Source: an uncultured Eubacteriales bacterium
Lineage (GTDB): Bacteria; Bacillota; Clostridia; Christensenellales; Aristaeellaceae
DNA: 7,878 bases
NCBI GenBank assembly: GCA_900553295.1
Contig: USCR01000115.1
Coordinates: 1-7,878 of the forward strand
Direction of reading: 5' to 3'
Made by a program: the position numbers and the translations under genes. The notes beneath the pieces were generated by a model that saw only the letters and a program-made list of their open reading frames with translations, ran no database searches and was not told where the DNA came from. The stretch's first letter is position 1; the number at the start of each line of letters is the position of its first letter. Below are positions 1 to 6,217 of this stretch, in pieces.

Positions 1-819
1 GAAGGCGACATGGAAGTATGGCTGCCTATCGATGTAAGCGCCACGTCGGCACAGCTCATGGGGCTGCAGTTCAGCCGCATTCAGGGCACGCCGGACCTGC
101 TGCCCTCGGACGTGACGGGGGTCAGCGTGCCGGACATGCAGACGGGAGCCTTTGTGTTCCGCAAGGGGCCGGTGTTCACCCAATGCCTGCTGGTGGACGA
201 ATTGAACCGGGCCACGCCCCGCACCCAGGCGGCGCTGTTGGAATGCATGGAGGAATGCCAGGTCACCGACGGGGGCGTCACCTATCCCCTGCCCCGGCCC
301 TTCTTTGTGCTGGCCACGCAAAACCCCATTGAAATCGCGGGCACCTTCCCCCTGCCGGAGGCGCAGCTGGACCGGTTCATGATGCGGCTGTCCCTGGGCT
401 ATCCCACCCCGGAGGAAACGGCGCGGGTGCTGGCCCAGCGGGGGCAGGCGCCCCAGGAGGCGCTCATCCCCTGCCTGACCCTCCAGGAGCTGGAGGACTG
501 GCAGCGGGCGGTATATGCCGTGACTCTTTCCGCGCCGGTATGCGCGTATATGGCCGACCTGGCGGAGGCCACCCGGCACATGGACAACGTGCGCCTGGGG
601 GTGAGCACCCGGGGCGTGCTGGCCCTGTCCCGGGCCTGTCAAAGCTGGGCGCTCATGGCGGGGCGGGACTTCGTCACCCCCGACGACGTGAAGGAGCTGG
701 CCGTGCCCCTGTGGGCCCACCGGCTGGTGGTGCGCAGCGCCCTGGACCGGGCGCAGGCCCAGCGCGCGGCGGTGGAGGAGGTCCTGGCCCGGGTGAGCGT
801 ACCCACGGAGGACGCCTGA
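1..819 (+). CDS. MoxR-family AAA+ ATPase, 5' end cut by the window edge
   Basis: This is an AAA+ ATPase of the MoxR family, which are cytoplasmic chaperone-like ATPases usually paired with von Willebrand A or DUF58 partners. The reading frame is open to base 1, so the N-terminus lies outside the window. Visible family signatures are FSRIQGTPDLLPSDVTG near 70-120, Walker B LLVDE at 187-201 (acidic pair at 196-201), sensor 1 ATQNP at 313-327, the QLDRF segment with its conserved Arg at 373-375, and a sensor 2-like GVSTRG at 598-615 (Arg at 610-612). A helical lid domain follows to the end. The stop codon overlaps the start of the DUF58 gene by one base, so translation is probably coupled. Oddly, the residues where Walker A (GxxGKT) should lie, about 10-30, read EVWLPID and lack Gly-Lys-Thr. 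An ATG at 10 with GAAGG upstream exists, but a start there would remove the nucleotide-binding loop. Family assignment is secure; activity of this copy is not. Confidence 0.93.
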   Translation, partial: EGDMEVWLPIDVSATSAQLMGLQFSRIQGTPDLLPSDVTGVSVPDMQTGAFVFRKGPVFTQCLLVDELNRATPRTQAALLECMEECQVTDGGVTYPLPRPFFVLATQNPIEIAGTFPLPEAQLDRFMMRLSLGYPTPEETARVLAQRGQAPQEALIPCLTLQELEDWQRAVYAVTLSAPVCAYMADLAEATRHMDNVRLGVSTRGVLALSRACQSWALMAGRDFVTPDDVKELAVPLWAHRLVVRSALDRAQAQRAAVEEVLARVSVPTEDA

Positions 820-1898
820 TGTCGCTGCTGACGCTGTTCCTGGCGGTGGTGCTGGCGGGCCTGGGCCAGGGGGTGCTGCTGCGCCGGGCCGCCCGGCGCA
901 TGACCTACCGCCGGAGCTTCTCCCGGGCGGCGGCCTTTTGCGGGGAGCAGGCGGAGATGGTGGAGGTGCTGGCCAATCCCTCCCGGCTGCCCCTGCCCTG
1001 GGTGCGGGTGCAGTCCCGGATGCCCGCGGGGCTGGGGTTCAGCCCCATGTCCATGCGGGAAATCAATGGCGGGCTGTACCACCGCAGCTTCTTTTTCCTG
1101 GCCCCGCGCACCCGGCTTACCCGCCGCCATCAGGTGCGCTGCCTGCGCCGGGGGGATTACCGGCTGACCACCGTGGCCCTCACCGCCGGGGAGTTGCTGG
1201 GGCTCTCCGCCCTGGATGAAACCCTCGACTGCGACGCCCATCTGCTGGTTTATCCCCGGCTCATGGACCCGGAGGAGATTCCCCTGCCCTGCCAGAGCTT
1301 CCTGGGGGATGTGCTGGTGCGCCGCTTCATCAATCCCGACCCTTGCCTGGTCAACGGCGCGCGGCCCTACCAGCCCGGGGACCCGCCCCGGATGCTCCAC
1401 TACGCCGCCTCCCTGCGCACGGGGCAATGGCAGGTCAAGACCTGCGACGCCTCCGCCGACCCCAAGATGCTGGTGCTGCTCAACGTGGCCCGCTCCGCCC
1501 GGCAGTGGGCGGACCTGGGGGAGCAGGAAACGCAGGTCATCGAGGACGCCCTGTCCCTGGCGGCCACGGTGTGCCTCCTGGCCATTGACCGGGGCGCGGC
1601 GGCGGGGCTGGCCGCCAACACCACCCTCACGGACGAGGGGGAGGAAGCCCTGCTGCTCCCGGACCGCTCCACCGAGCAAAAGGACGCTTTGCTCTCCCTG
1701 TGCGCCCGCATGACCCTGAAAATGCACCGCACCTTCCCCGCTTTCCTGGCGCAGCTGACCCTGCCCCCGGGGGTGGAGGATGTGCTGATTCTCACTTGCT
1801 ACGAGGATGAGGCCATTACCGCCCAGGCGGAGCGCTTCCGGGAGCAGGGGGCGCGGGTGGTGTGCCATCTGCTGGAAGGGGGCGAAAGCCATGGCTAA
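819..1898 (+). CDS. DUF58 domain protein (MoxR partner)
   Basis: A 359-residue protein of the DUF58 family, which accompanies MoxR ATPases and is thought to act at the membrane in cell-envelope processes; its biochemical role is not settled. The start ATG overlaps the preceding TGA (TGATG), and GGAGG at 807-811 sits 7 bases upstream, which fixes this start although the frame is open further upstream. Residues 2-22 form one hydrophobic segment, so a membrane anchor is likely. The family core lies at residues 182-207, RPYQPGDPPRMLHYAASLR, matching the usual R-Y-x-x-G-D-x-x-R-x-x-x-W/Y-x-x-S-x-R pattern. The following strand, MLVLLNVARS (217-226), is where the von Willebrand A-like fold normally shows a DxSxS-type metal site. 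Here Asn replaces the Asp, so metal binding is doubtful. It overlaps the next gene by 8 bases, in line with one operon. Confidence 0.92.
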   Translation: MSLLTLFLAVVLAGLGQGVLLRRAARRMTYRRSFSRAAAFCGEQAEMVEVLANPSRLPLPWVRVQSRMPAGLGFSPMSMREINGGLYHRSFFFLAPRTRLTRRHQVRCLRRGDYRLTTVALTAGELLGLSALDETLDCDAHLLVYPRLMDPEEIPLPCQSFLGDVLVRRFINPDPCLVNGARPYQPGDPPRMLHYAASLRTGQWQVKTCDASADPKMLVLLNVARSARQWADLGEQETQVIEDALSLAATVCLLAIDRGAAAGLAANTTLTDEGEEALLLPDRSTEQKDALLSLCARMTLKMHRTFPAFLAQLTLPPGVEDVLILTCYEDEAITAQAERFREQGARVVCHLLEGGESHG

Positions 1899-3135
1899 GG
1901 ACCGGTTGGGAACGCTATTGACCTACGCGTCCATGCTTGTGCTGGCCCTGGGCTTCAGCGGCCCCGCAGCGCTGCTGGGGGCATACAGCCAGGCGCCGGG
2001 CAGCCCTGCCGCCTGCCTGGTTACCCTGCCCTTGCTGCTTCTGCCCCTGACCCGCCAGACACAGGCTGCCTGGAAGCGGGGTGTAGGCGCGCTGCTGCTG
2101 GGCTTGGCAGGCGCGGCGCTGGGGTGGTTCGCCCTGCCCTGGCCCGGGATCACTGCGCAGCGGCTGCTGCTGGCGGTTTACGGGCTGGCGCTGCCCCTGT
2201 GCCTGGCGCCCTGCCTGGGGGAAGCCGGACTCCACGGGGCCGGTATCGCCGCCACGGTATTCCTGCTGGGCGGGTGGGTATTCACCCTGGGCGGAACCAC
2301 CGCGCAGGCCGCGCCCCTGGTGGGCACGCTGGGGCTGTTATTCTTCCCGCTGCTGTTGCTGGTGGTCAACCAGCGTCAGCTGCGGGAGCAGGTGCTGATG
2401 CAGCGCACGGGCCGTCCCCGGGGGATGCTCCCGGCCAACCTGCTGCTCACGGCGGGGGTGATTGTCCTGGCCTTTGCCCTGGGGAACATCCGCACCCTGT
2501 GGGCCTGGCTGGAGGCGGCCATCCGCTGGGTGGCGCAGGCCATCGCCGCGCTGCTTGCCCTGCTGTCCCCGGAGGAGGAAACCGTGACCCCCACCCCCAC
2601 GGGGGACAGCGGCATGCTGGGCGGCCTCCCCCAGGGGGAGAGCAGTCCATTCTGGAAGATCATGGAGATTGTGGCAGGCGTGGCCCTGGCCCTGGGGGCC
2701 GCGGCGCTGCTGGTGGTGGTCATCCGCCGCCTGCCGGGGTGGATGCGGAGGCTGAGCGCCTGGGTGCGCGCCCTGCTCCACGGCTACCTGGACCGCCTGG
2801 AAGGGGACGACCGGGGCTACGTGGACGAAACCGTCTCCCTGCCCCAGGAGCACCTGTGCAAAACCAGCCGCCGCCGTCCCCGCCTGCCCCGGCACTGGGA
2901 AACTCTGCCCCCGGCCCAGCAGGTGCGCCTGGCGGTGGGCTGGCTGCGCCGGGTGCGGCAGTCCGCCCCCAGCGAAACCGCCCGGGAGAGCCTCACGCCC
3001 CTGGCGGAGGACTCCCCCCTGGCCCTTCCCCTGGCCCAGAGCTACGACCGCGCCCGTTACAGCCATCACCCCGTGGGGGAGGCGGAGGCCGCCCAGGCCC
3101 GGGAGCTGGTGCGCACCGCCCGGCGAAAGGGCTGA
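1891..3135 (+). CDS. Multi-pass membrane protein with DUF4129-like C-terminal tail
   Basis: A 414-residue membrane protein. ATG 1891 is chosen because a GGAAGGGGG stretch lies just upstream (1874-1882) and it overlaps the DUF58 stop by 8 bases; an open frame further upstream lies wholly inside the DUF58 gene. Hydrophobic segments are visible near residues 9-31, 40-54, 64-83, 90-109, 118-136, 142-160, 182-200 and 258-278, with an amphipathic stretch at 203-226 and a Pro/Thr/Gly-rich linker at about 230-252. The basic soluble tail (about 340-410) resembles DUF4129, the C-terminal module of TgpA-like transglutaminases, ending in SYDRARYSHHPV and an Ala/Glu-rich helix. No transglutaminase Cys-His-Asp core is present between the membrane part and the tail, unlike full-length TgpA proteins of about 700 residues. 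Operon position supports a partner role with MoxR and DUF58 in the envelope. The DUF4129 assignment is by pattern only. Confidence 0.85.
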   Translation: MAKDRLGTLLTYASMLVLALGFSGPAALLGAYSQAPGSPAACLVTLPLLLLPLTRQTQAAWKRGVGALLLGLAGAALGWFALPWPGITAQRLLLAVYGLALPLCLAPCLGEAGLHGAGIAATVFLLGGWVFTLGGTTAQAAPLVGTLGLLFFPLLLLVVNQRQLREQVLMQRTGRPRGMLPANLLLTAGVIVLAFALGNIRTLWAWLEAAIRWVAQAIAALLALLSPEEETVTPTPTGDSGMLGGLPQGESSPFWKIMEIVAGVALALGAAALLVVVIRRLPGWMRRLSAWVRALLHGYLDRLEGDDRGYVDETVSLPQEHLCKTSRRRPRLPRHWETLPPAQQVRLAVGWLRRVRQSAPSETARESLTPLAEDSPLALPLAQSYDRARYSHHPVGEAEAAQARELVRTARRKG

Positions 3136-3153
3136 GCCCCTGGGGAAAATCCC

Positions 3154-3180
3154 CCGCCGCCCCTTGTTTCCCCCCGGCGG
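3154..3180 (+). other. GC-rich hairpin between the MoxR operon and argS
   Basis: CCGCCG at 3154-3159 can pair with CGGCGG at 3175-3180 around a 15-base pyrimidine-rich loop. It follows the operon's last stop but no U-tract comes after it, so a Rho-independent terminator is not convincing. It also overlaps the likely -35 box of the argS promoter (3164-3169). Some transcription may read through from the operon into argS. Confidence 0.3.
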
Positions 3181-3193
3181 AATGTGGTACAAT
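3164..3193 (+). promoter_or_regulatory. Likely argS promoter with extended -10
   Basis: A TACAAT -10 box at 3188-3193 is preceded by TGG at 3185-3187, giving the extended -10 pattern TGnTACAAT. A weak -35, TTGTTT at 3164-3169, lies 18 bases upstream. Transcription would start near 3200, leaving a leader of only about 30 bases. That is too short for a T-box, so tRNA-sensing attenuation of argS is unlikely here. Confidence 0.65.
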
Positions 3194-3231
3194 AACACAC
3201 GCTATTGCATAGAAGAAGGAGCGAATTTTCC

Positions 3232-4950
3232 ATGGATATGAAAACCCGCATCGCCCAGCTCTTGGCGGACACCCTGCACAAGGCCTGGCCCCAAGCCGGG
3301 GAGCTTCCCCAGGCGGAGGAGCTGCGTCCCCTGCTGGAGGTTCCCCCGGAACCCAAGCTGGGGGATTACGCCCTCCCCTGCTTCCGCTTTGCCAAAACGC
3401 TGCGCATGGCCCCGCCGAAGATTGCCCAGGCCCTGGCCGAGGCCTTCGACGCCCCGGAGACCGCCAGCGTGCAGGCGGTGAACGGCTACCTGAACTTCTT
3501 CCTCAACCGGGTGAACTTTGCCCGGGACGCCCTCGAAAGCGTGCTTGCCGCCGGGGAGAAGTATGGCGCCACCCGTCAGGGCGAGGGAAAGACCATCTGC
3601 CTGGACTATTCCTCCATTAACATTGCCAAGCGCTTCCACATCGGGCACCTGTCCACCACCATGCTGGGCCACAGCCTCAAGCGCATCTACGAGCACCTGG
3701 GCTATACCACCGTGGGCATCAATCACCTGGGCGACTGGGGCACCCAGTTCGGCAAGATGATCTGCGCCTACAAGCGCTGGGGCAACAAGGAGGCCGTGGA
3801 GCAGGGCGGCGTCAACGAGCTGGTGCGCCTGTACGTGAAGTTCCACGAGGAGGCCGAGAAAGACCCCGCCCTGGAGGACGAGGGCCGCGCATGGTTCAAG
3901 AAGATCGAGGACAGCGACCCCGAAGCCCTGGAAATCTTCAACTGGTTCAAGGAGCTGACCCTGCGGGACACCGCCAAGGTCTACGACCTCCTGGGCGTGC
4001 ATTTTGACAGCTACGCCGGGGAAAGCTTCTATAACGACAAGATGGACCGGGTCATCAACGAGCTGAAGGCAAAGAACCTGCTCACCATCTCCGAGGGCGC
4101 CTCCATTGTGGACCTGGAGCCCTACGGCATGCCTCCCTGCCTGATTCTGAAAAAGGACGGCGCCACCCTCTACGCCACCCGGGACATTGCCGCGGCGCTG
4201 TACCGGCACGATACCTACCATTTTGACAAGTGCCTGTACGTGGTGGCCTACCAGCAGGACCTGCACTTCCGCCAGTGGTTCAAGGTGCTGGAGCTCATGG
4301 GCTACGACTGGGCCAAGGACTGCGTCCACGTGGCCTTCGGCATGATCTCCTACGAGGGGCAGTCACTGTCCACCCGCAAGGGCTACGTGGTCTACCTGGA
4401 GGACCTGCTGGAGCAGGCCCAGCAGAAAGCCCTGGCCATCATCGAGGAAAAGTCCCCCAACCTGCCCAACAAGGCCGAGGTGGCCCGGCAGGTGGGCATC
4501 GGCGCGGTGGTGTATGCCGACCTGAGCAACAACCGCATCAAGGACATCGACTTCAGCTGGGAGCGGGCGCTGAACTTTGACGGGGAGACCGGCCCCTATG
4601 TGCAGTACACCCACGCCCGGTGCTGCTCCGTGCTGCGCAAGGCCGCGGAAATGTCCCTGCCCGATCCCGACTGGAACGCCCTGACCGACGACGAGGCCCA
4701 GGACTGCCTGCGCAAGCTGGGCCGCTTCCCCGACGTGATCCAGGAGGCCGCGGACAAGTACGAGCCCTCCATGATTACCCGGGCGGTTACCGACCTGGCC
4801 CAGGCGTACAACAAGTTCTACTATGAGCACCGCATCCTGGATGACGACCCCGCGGCGGCGGCGGCCCGCGTGGCCCTGACCCGGGCCATGAAGAACGTCA
4901 TCAAGACCGGGCTGTACCTCATCGGCATCGAGGCCCCGGAACGGATGTAA
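3232..4950 (+). CDS. argS: Arginyl-tRNA synthetase
   Basis: A class I aminoacyl-tRNA synthetase that charges tRNA-Arg with arginine using ATP in the cytoplasm; 572 residues, normal for bacterial ArgS. ATG 3232 is chosen because AAGGAG at 3216-3221 sits 10 bases upstream. A TTG at 3205 would place the ribosome site inside the gene, and ATG 3238 is a poorer alternative. Domains in order: the N-terminal additional domain (about 1-105), the catalytic Rossmann fold with SSINIAKRFHIGHL (HIGH at residues 136-139), the ArgS-type KMSKS counterpart LSTRKG (residues 379-384), then the helical DALR anticodon-binding domain starting near DGETGPYVQYTHAR (450 onward) and ending in the usual short hydrophobic tail. 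All key motifs look intact. It has its own promoter upstream. The downstream channel gene has no obvious promoter and may be reached by read-through. Confidence 0.97.
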   Translation: MDMKTRIAQLLADTLHKAWPQAGELPQAEELRPLLEVPPEPKLGDYALPCFRFAKTLRMAPPKIAQALAEAFDAPETASVQAVNGYLNFFLNRVNFARDALESVLAAGEKYGATRQGEGKTICLDYSSINIAKRFHIGHLSTTMLGHSLKRIYEHLGYTTVGINHLGDWGTQFGKMICAYKRWGNKEAVEQGGVNELVRLYVKFHEEAEKDPALEDEGRAWFKKIEDSDPEALEIFNWFKELTLRDTAKVYDLLGVHFDSYAGESFYNDKMDRVINELKAKNLLTISEGASIVDLEPYGMPPCLILKKDGATLYATRDIAAALYRHDTYHFDKCLYVVAYQQDLHFRQWFKVLELMGYDWAKDCVHVAFGMISYEGQSLSTRKGYVVYLEDLLEQAQQKALAIIEEKSPNLPNKAEVARQVGIGAVVYADLSNNRIKDIDFSWERALNFDGETGPYVQYTHARCCSVLRKAAEMSLPDPDWNALTDDEAQDCLRKLGRFPDVIQEAADKYEPSMITRAVTDLAQAYNKFYYEHRILDDDPAAAAARVALTRAMKNVIKTGLYLIGIEAPERM

Positions 4951-4966
4951 CCCTTCCGGTTTCAAC

Positions 4967-5010
4967 AAAAAGCGGCCCGTGCGGAGTATGCATTTCCGTA
5001 CGGGCCTGCT
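4967..5010 (-). terminator. Strong hairpin with U-tract on the minus strand
   Basis: Bases 4971-4985 pair with 4995-5010 (AGC, GGCCCGT, a G-T wobble and CGGA, with one bulged T at 5007) around a 9-base loop. Read on the minus strand, the stem is followed directly by TTTTT (4971-4967) and then GTTG, a typical intrinsic terminator. On the plus strand no T-run follows, so it is weak for argS. No minus-strand gene needing it is visible. It may block antisense transcription or act as an RNA structure at the argS 3' end. Confidence 0.5.
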
Positions 5011-5015
5011 GTCAT

Positions 5016-5033
5016 CTGGGGCAAATGCCCCAG
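5016..5033 (+). other. Perfect 7-bp hairpin upstream of the channel gene
   Basis: CTGGGGC (5016-5022) and GCCCCAG (5027-5033) form a perfect stem with an AAAT tetraloop, 8 bases before the ribosome binding site of the MscS-type gene. There is no U-tract. It could stabilise the processed 5' end of the message or affect ribosome access; neither can be told from sequence. Confidence 0.45.
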
Positions 5034-5056
5034 CCAATACGAAAGGGGGCGTCCCC

Positions 5057-5098
5057 ATGCCTGACGAGTCCACCATAATGCCTGACGAATCCACCTTT
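5057..5098 (+). repeat. 21-base tandem duplication spanning the channel start codon
   Basis: Two adjacent 21-base units (5057-5077 and 5078-5098) match at 18 of 21 positions and encode MPDESTI and MPDESTF. Each unit begins with an ATG, but only the first has a ribosome binding site at the right distance. The repeat adds seven residues to the cytoplasmic or periplasmic N-terminal tail ahead of TM1. Confidence 0.85.
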
Positions 5099-5899
5099 TT
5101 GCAGGTACTGAGCAGCAACATTCCCGTGGAGAAGATTCTCACGGCCATTGTGGCCCTGGCCCTGTGCCTGCTGGCCCGGCGCTATCTGCTGCTGGCCTTT
5201 GACCGCCTGCTGCACCGCATGCCCAAGGTAGCCCCGGCCATGCACTCCATTCTGCGCGCGATCATGCGCATTTTGCTGCTCCTGCTGTCGGTGATGATTG
5301 CGCTGAACATCATCGGCGTGCCTATCTCCTCTTTCCTGGCGGTATTCTCCGTCATCGGTCTGGCGCTGTCCCTGGCCGTGCAGGGCGTGCTGAAAAACTT
5401 TGCCGGCGGCATGATTATCCTGGCCAGCAAGCCCTTTTCCCTGGGCGACTACATCGAGGCGGAGACCGTGGCCGGCACCGTGGAGGAAATCAGCCTCCTT
5501 TACACCCGCCTGACCACCCCCGACGGGCGCACCATCTACGTGCCCAACGATGTGCTGTACAGCTCCCAGATGATCAACTACACCTACTCCGGCACCCGGC
5601 GCATTGAGGTGCCCATCGGCGTTTCCTACGACAACACCCCGGAGCAGGTGCGCGCCGCGGCCCTGGACGCCATATCCACCCTGGAGGGCACTTTGGCAGA
5701 CCCTGCCCCGGCGGTTTACCTGGACAGCTACGGGGATTCCTCCATCAATTACCTGGTGCAGGTATGGGTTCCCGCCACCAATTACCTGTCCATGCGTTAC
5801 GCCCTGAACGAACGGATTTACGACGCCTTCCAGCGGCACGGGGTGGAGATCACCTATCCGCACCTGAATGTGCACAACATTCCCGCCCCCAAGGCCTGA
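5057..5899 (+). CDS. mscS: Small-conductance mechanosensitive channel, MscS family
   Basis: A 280-residue inner-membrane channel that opens under membrane tension and releases solutes after osmotic downshock; close to the 286 residues of E. coli MscS. ATG 5057 is chosen for AAAGGGGG at 5042-5049, 7 bases upstream; the frame is open back to a GTG at 4979, but that start lies within a hairpin and has no ribosome site. Three membrane segments are seen: TM1 about 25-48, TM2 about 65-88 and the pore-lining TM3 about 92-123 (VIGLALSLAVQGVLKNFAGG), rich in Ala/Gly/Leu as in MscS. The beta domain follows (SLGDYIEA, VPNDVLYSSQMINYT) and then the alpha/beta cage ending in TYPHLNVHNI. The first 14 residues are two near-identical 7-residue units, each starting with Met. 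It probably shares transcripts with argS, as no promoter is obvious between them. Confidence 0.95.
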   Translation: MPDESTIMPDESTFLQVLSSNIPVEKILTAIVALALCLLARRYLLLAFDRLLHRMPKVAPAMHSILRAIMRILLLLLSVMIALNIIGVPISSFLAVFSVIGLALSLAVQGVLKNFAGGMIILASKPFSLGDYIEAETVAGTVEEISLLYTRLTTPDGRTIYVPNDVLYSSQMINYTYSGTRRIEVPIGVSYDNTPEQVRAAALDAISTLEGTLADPAPAVYLDSYGDSSINYLVQVWVPATNYLSMRYALNERIYDAFQRHGVEITYPHLNVHNIPAPKA

Positions 5900-5920
5900 C
5901 GGCGTACCATTCACCGTAAT

Positions 5921-5961
5921 AGAAAAGCGCCACCCGCGCAAAAATGACGGCAGGTGGCGCT
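5921..5961 (-). terminator. Intrinsic terminator of the 28-codon minus-strand gene
   Basis: Perfect 9-bp arms, AGCGCCACC (5926-5934) and GGTGGCGCT (5953-5961), enclose a loop of 18 bases with a possible short inner extension. Read on the minus strand the stem is followed by TTTTCTATT. It lies about 40 bases past the stop of the small gene at 6003-6089 and is oriented to end its transcript. Confidence 0.72.
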
Positions 5962-5969
5962 GATTGATG

Positions 5970-6004
5970 GGCCGGCCCCACAGGGGTACGGCCTTGCTTT
6001 TGTT
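5970..6004 (+). terminator. Plus-strand terminator after the channel gene
   Basis: GGCCG (5970-5974) pairs with CGGCC (5989-5993) and CCCC (5976-5979) with GGGG (5983-5986), around an ACA loop with a small internal loop. The stem is followed on the plus strand by TTGCTTTTGTT. It lies about 70 bases after the channel stop and overlaps the end of the oppositely oriented small gene, so the two transcription units converge here. Confidence 0.6.
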
Positions 6005-6089
6005 ACTTTCCCTGGGAAGCACGCTTGTCCTGCAGGACTTCGGCCCTGGGCGCCTCGTAGGTTTTGCGCTGATCGTTTTGCACGGTCAT
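6003..6089 (-). CDS. 28-residue small protein with a Tyr-x-x-Pro motif, unknown function
   Basis: I do not recognise this as a named gene. Starting at ATG 6089-6087 it encodes 28 residues, beginning MTVQNDQRKTYEAPRAEVL and ending in a basic, polar tail (K22, R23, K28); there is no Cys, no signal peptide and no membrane segment. Four independent signals support it as expressed: an AAGGAG ribosome site (6094-6099) a few bases before the ATG, a near-consensus promoter upstream (6140-6168), an intrinsic terminator downstream (5921-5961), and placement in a gap convergent with the channel gene. A leader of the form K-x-YxxPxxEVL is common at the start of very small Clostridia and Bacteroidia proteins, and YxxPxL occurs in lasso-peptide leaders. 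Here Ala replaces Leu and no RiPP maturation genes are nearby, so that link is only a hint. It could also be an mRNA-encoded short peptide without protein function. Confidence 0.68.
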   Translation of the reverse strand: MTVQNDQRKTYEAPRAEVLQDKRASQGK

Positions 6090-6139
6090 GGCTCTCCTTT
6101 CGACGGCAGCTTGCACGGATAGGCATATCCGGTTCTTAT

Positions 6140-6168
6140 ACTATAACAAATGCGGTGGGTCGCGTCAA
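6140..6168 (-). promoter_or_regulatory. Near-consensus sigma-70/SigA-type promoter for the small minus-strand gene
   Basis: On the minus strand TTGACG (6168-6163) and TATAGT (6145-6140) are separated by exactly 17 bases; each box matches consensus at five of six positions. Transcription would start near 6133, giving a leader of about 43 bases before the ATG at 6089. It is the best full-length promoter in the window by match to consensus. Confidence 0.8.
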
Positions 6169-6217
6169 GGGAACATACATGCGGTATTGCGTGCCCGCAG
6201 CCCTGCCGAAAAACAGC

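Noticed and set aside
639..1892. Long open frame on the minus strand opposite the MoxR and DUF58 genes
   Set aside because: Its product is Gly/Gln/His/Pro-rich low-complexity sequence typical of the antisense of GC-rich genes, and the plus-strand families are clear.
3143..3155. GGGGA/TCCCC mini-hairpin after the membrane protein as a terminator
   Set aside because: The stem is only 5 bp and no U-tract follows on the plus strand.
3136..3231. T-box or other riboswitch leader for argS
   Set aside because: The predicted leader is only about 30 bases, with no room for a T-box stem, specifier loop or terminator/antiterminator pair.
3202..4329. Long minus-strand frame opposite argS
   Set aside because: It mirrors codons of a conserved synthetase, has no family motifs and no ribosome site; it is a GC artefact.
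4979..5056. Upstream GTG start for the channel gene
   Set aside because: It has no ribosome site and lies in a hairpin; AAAGGGGG at 5042-5049 points to ATG 5057.
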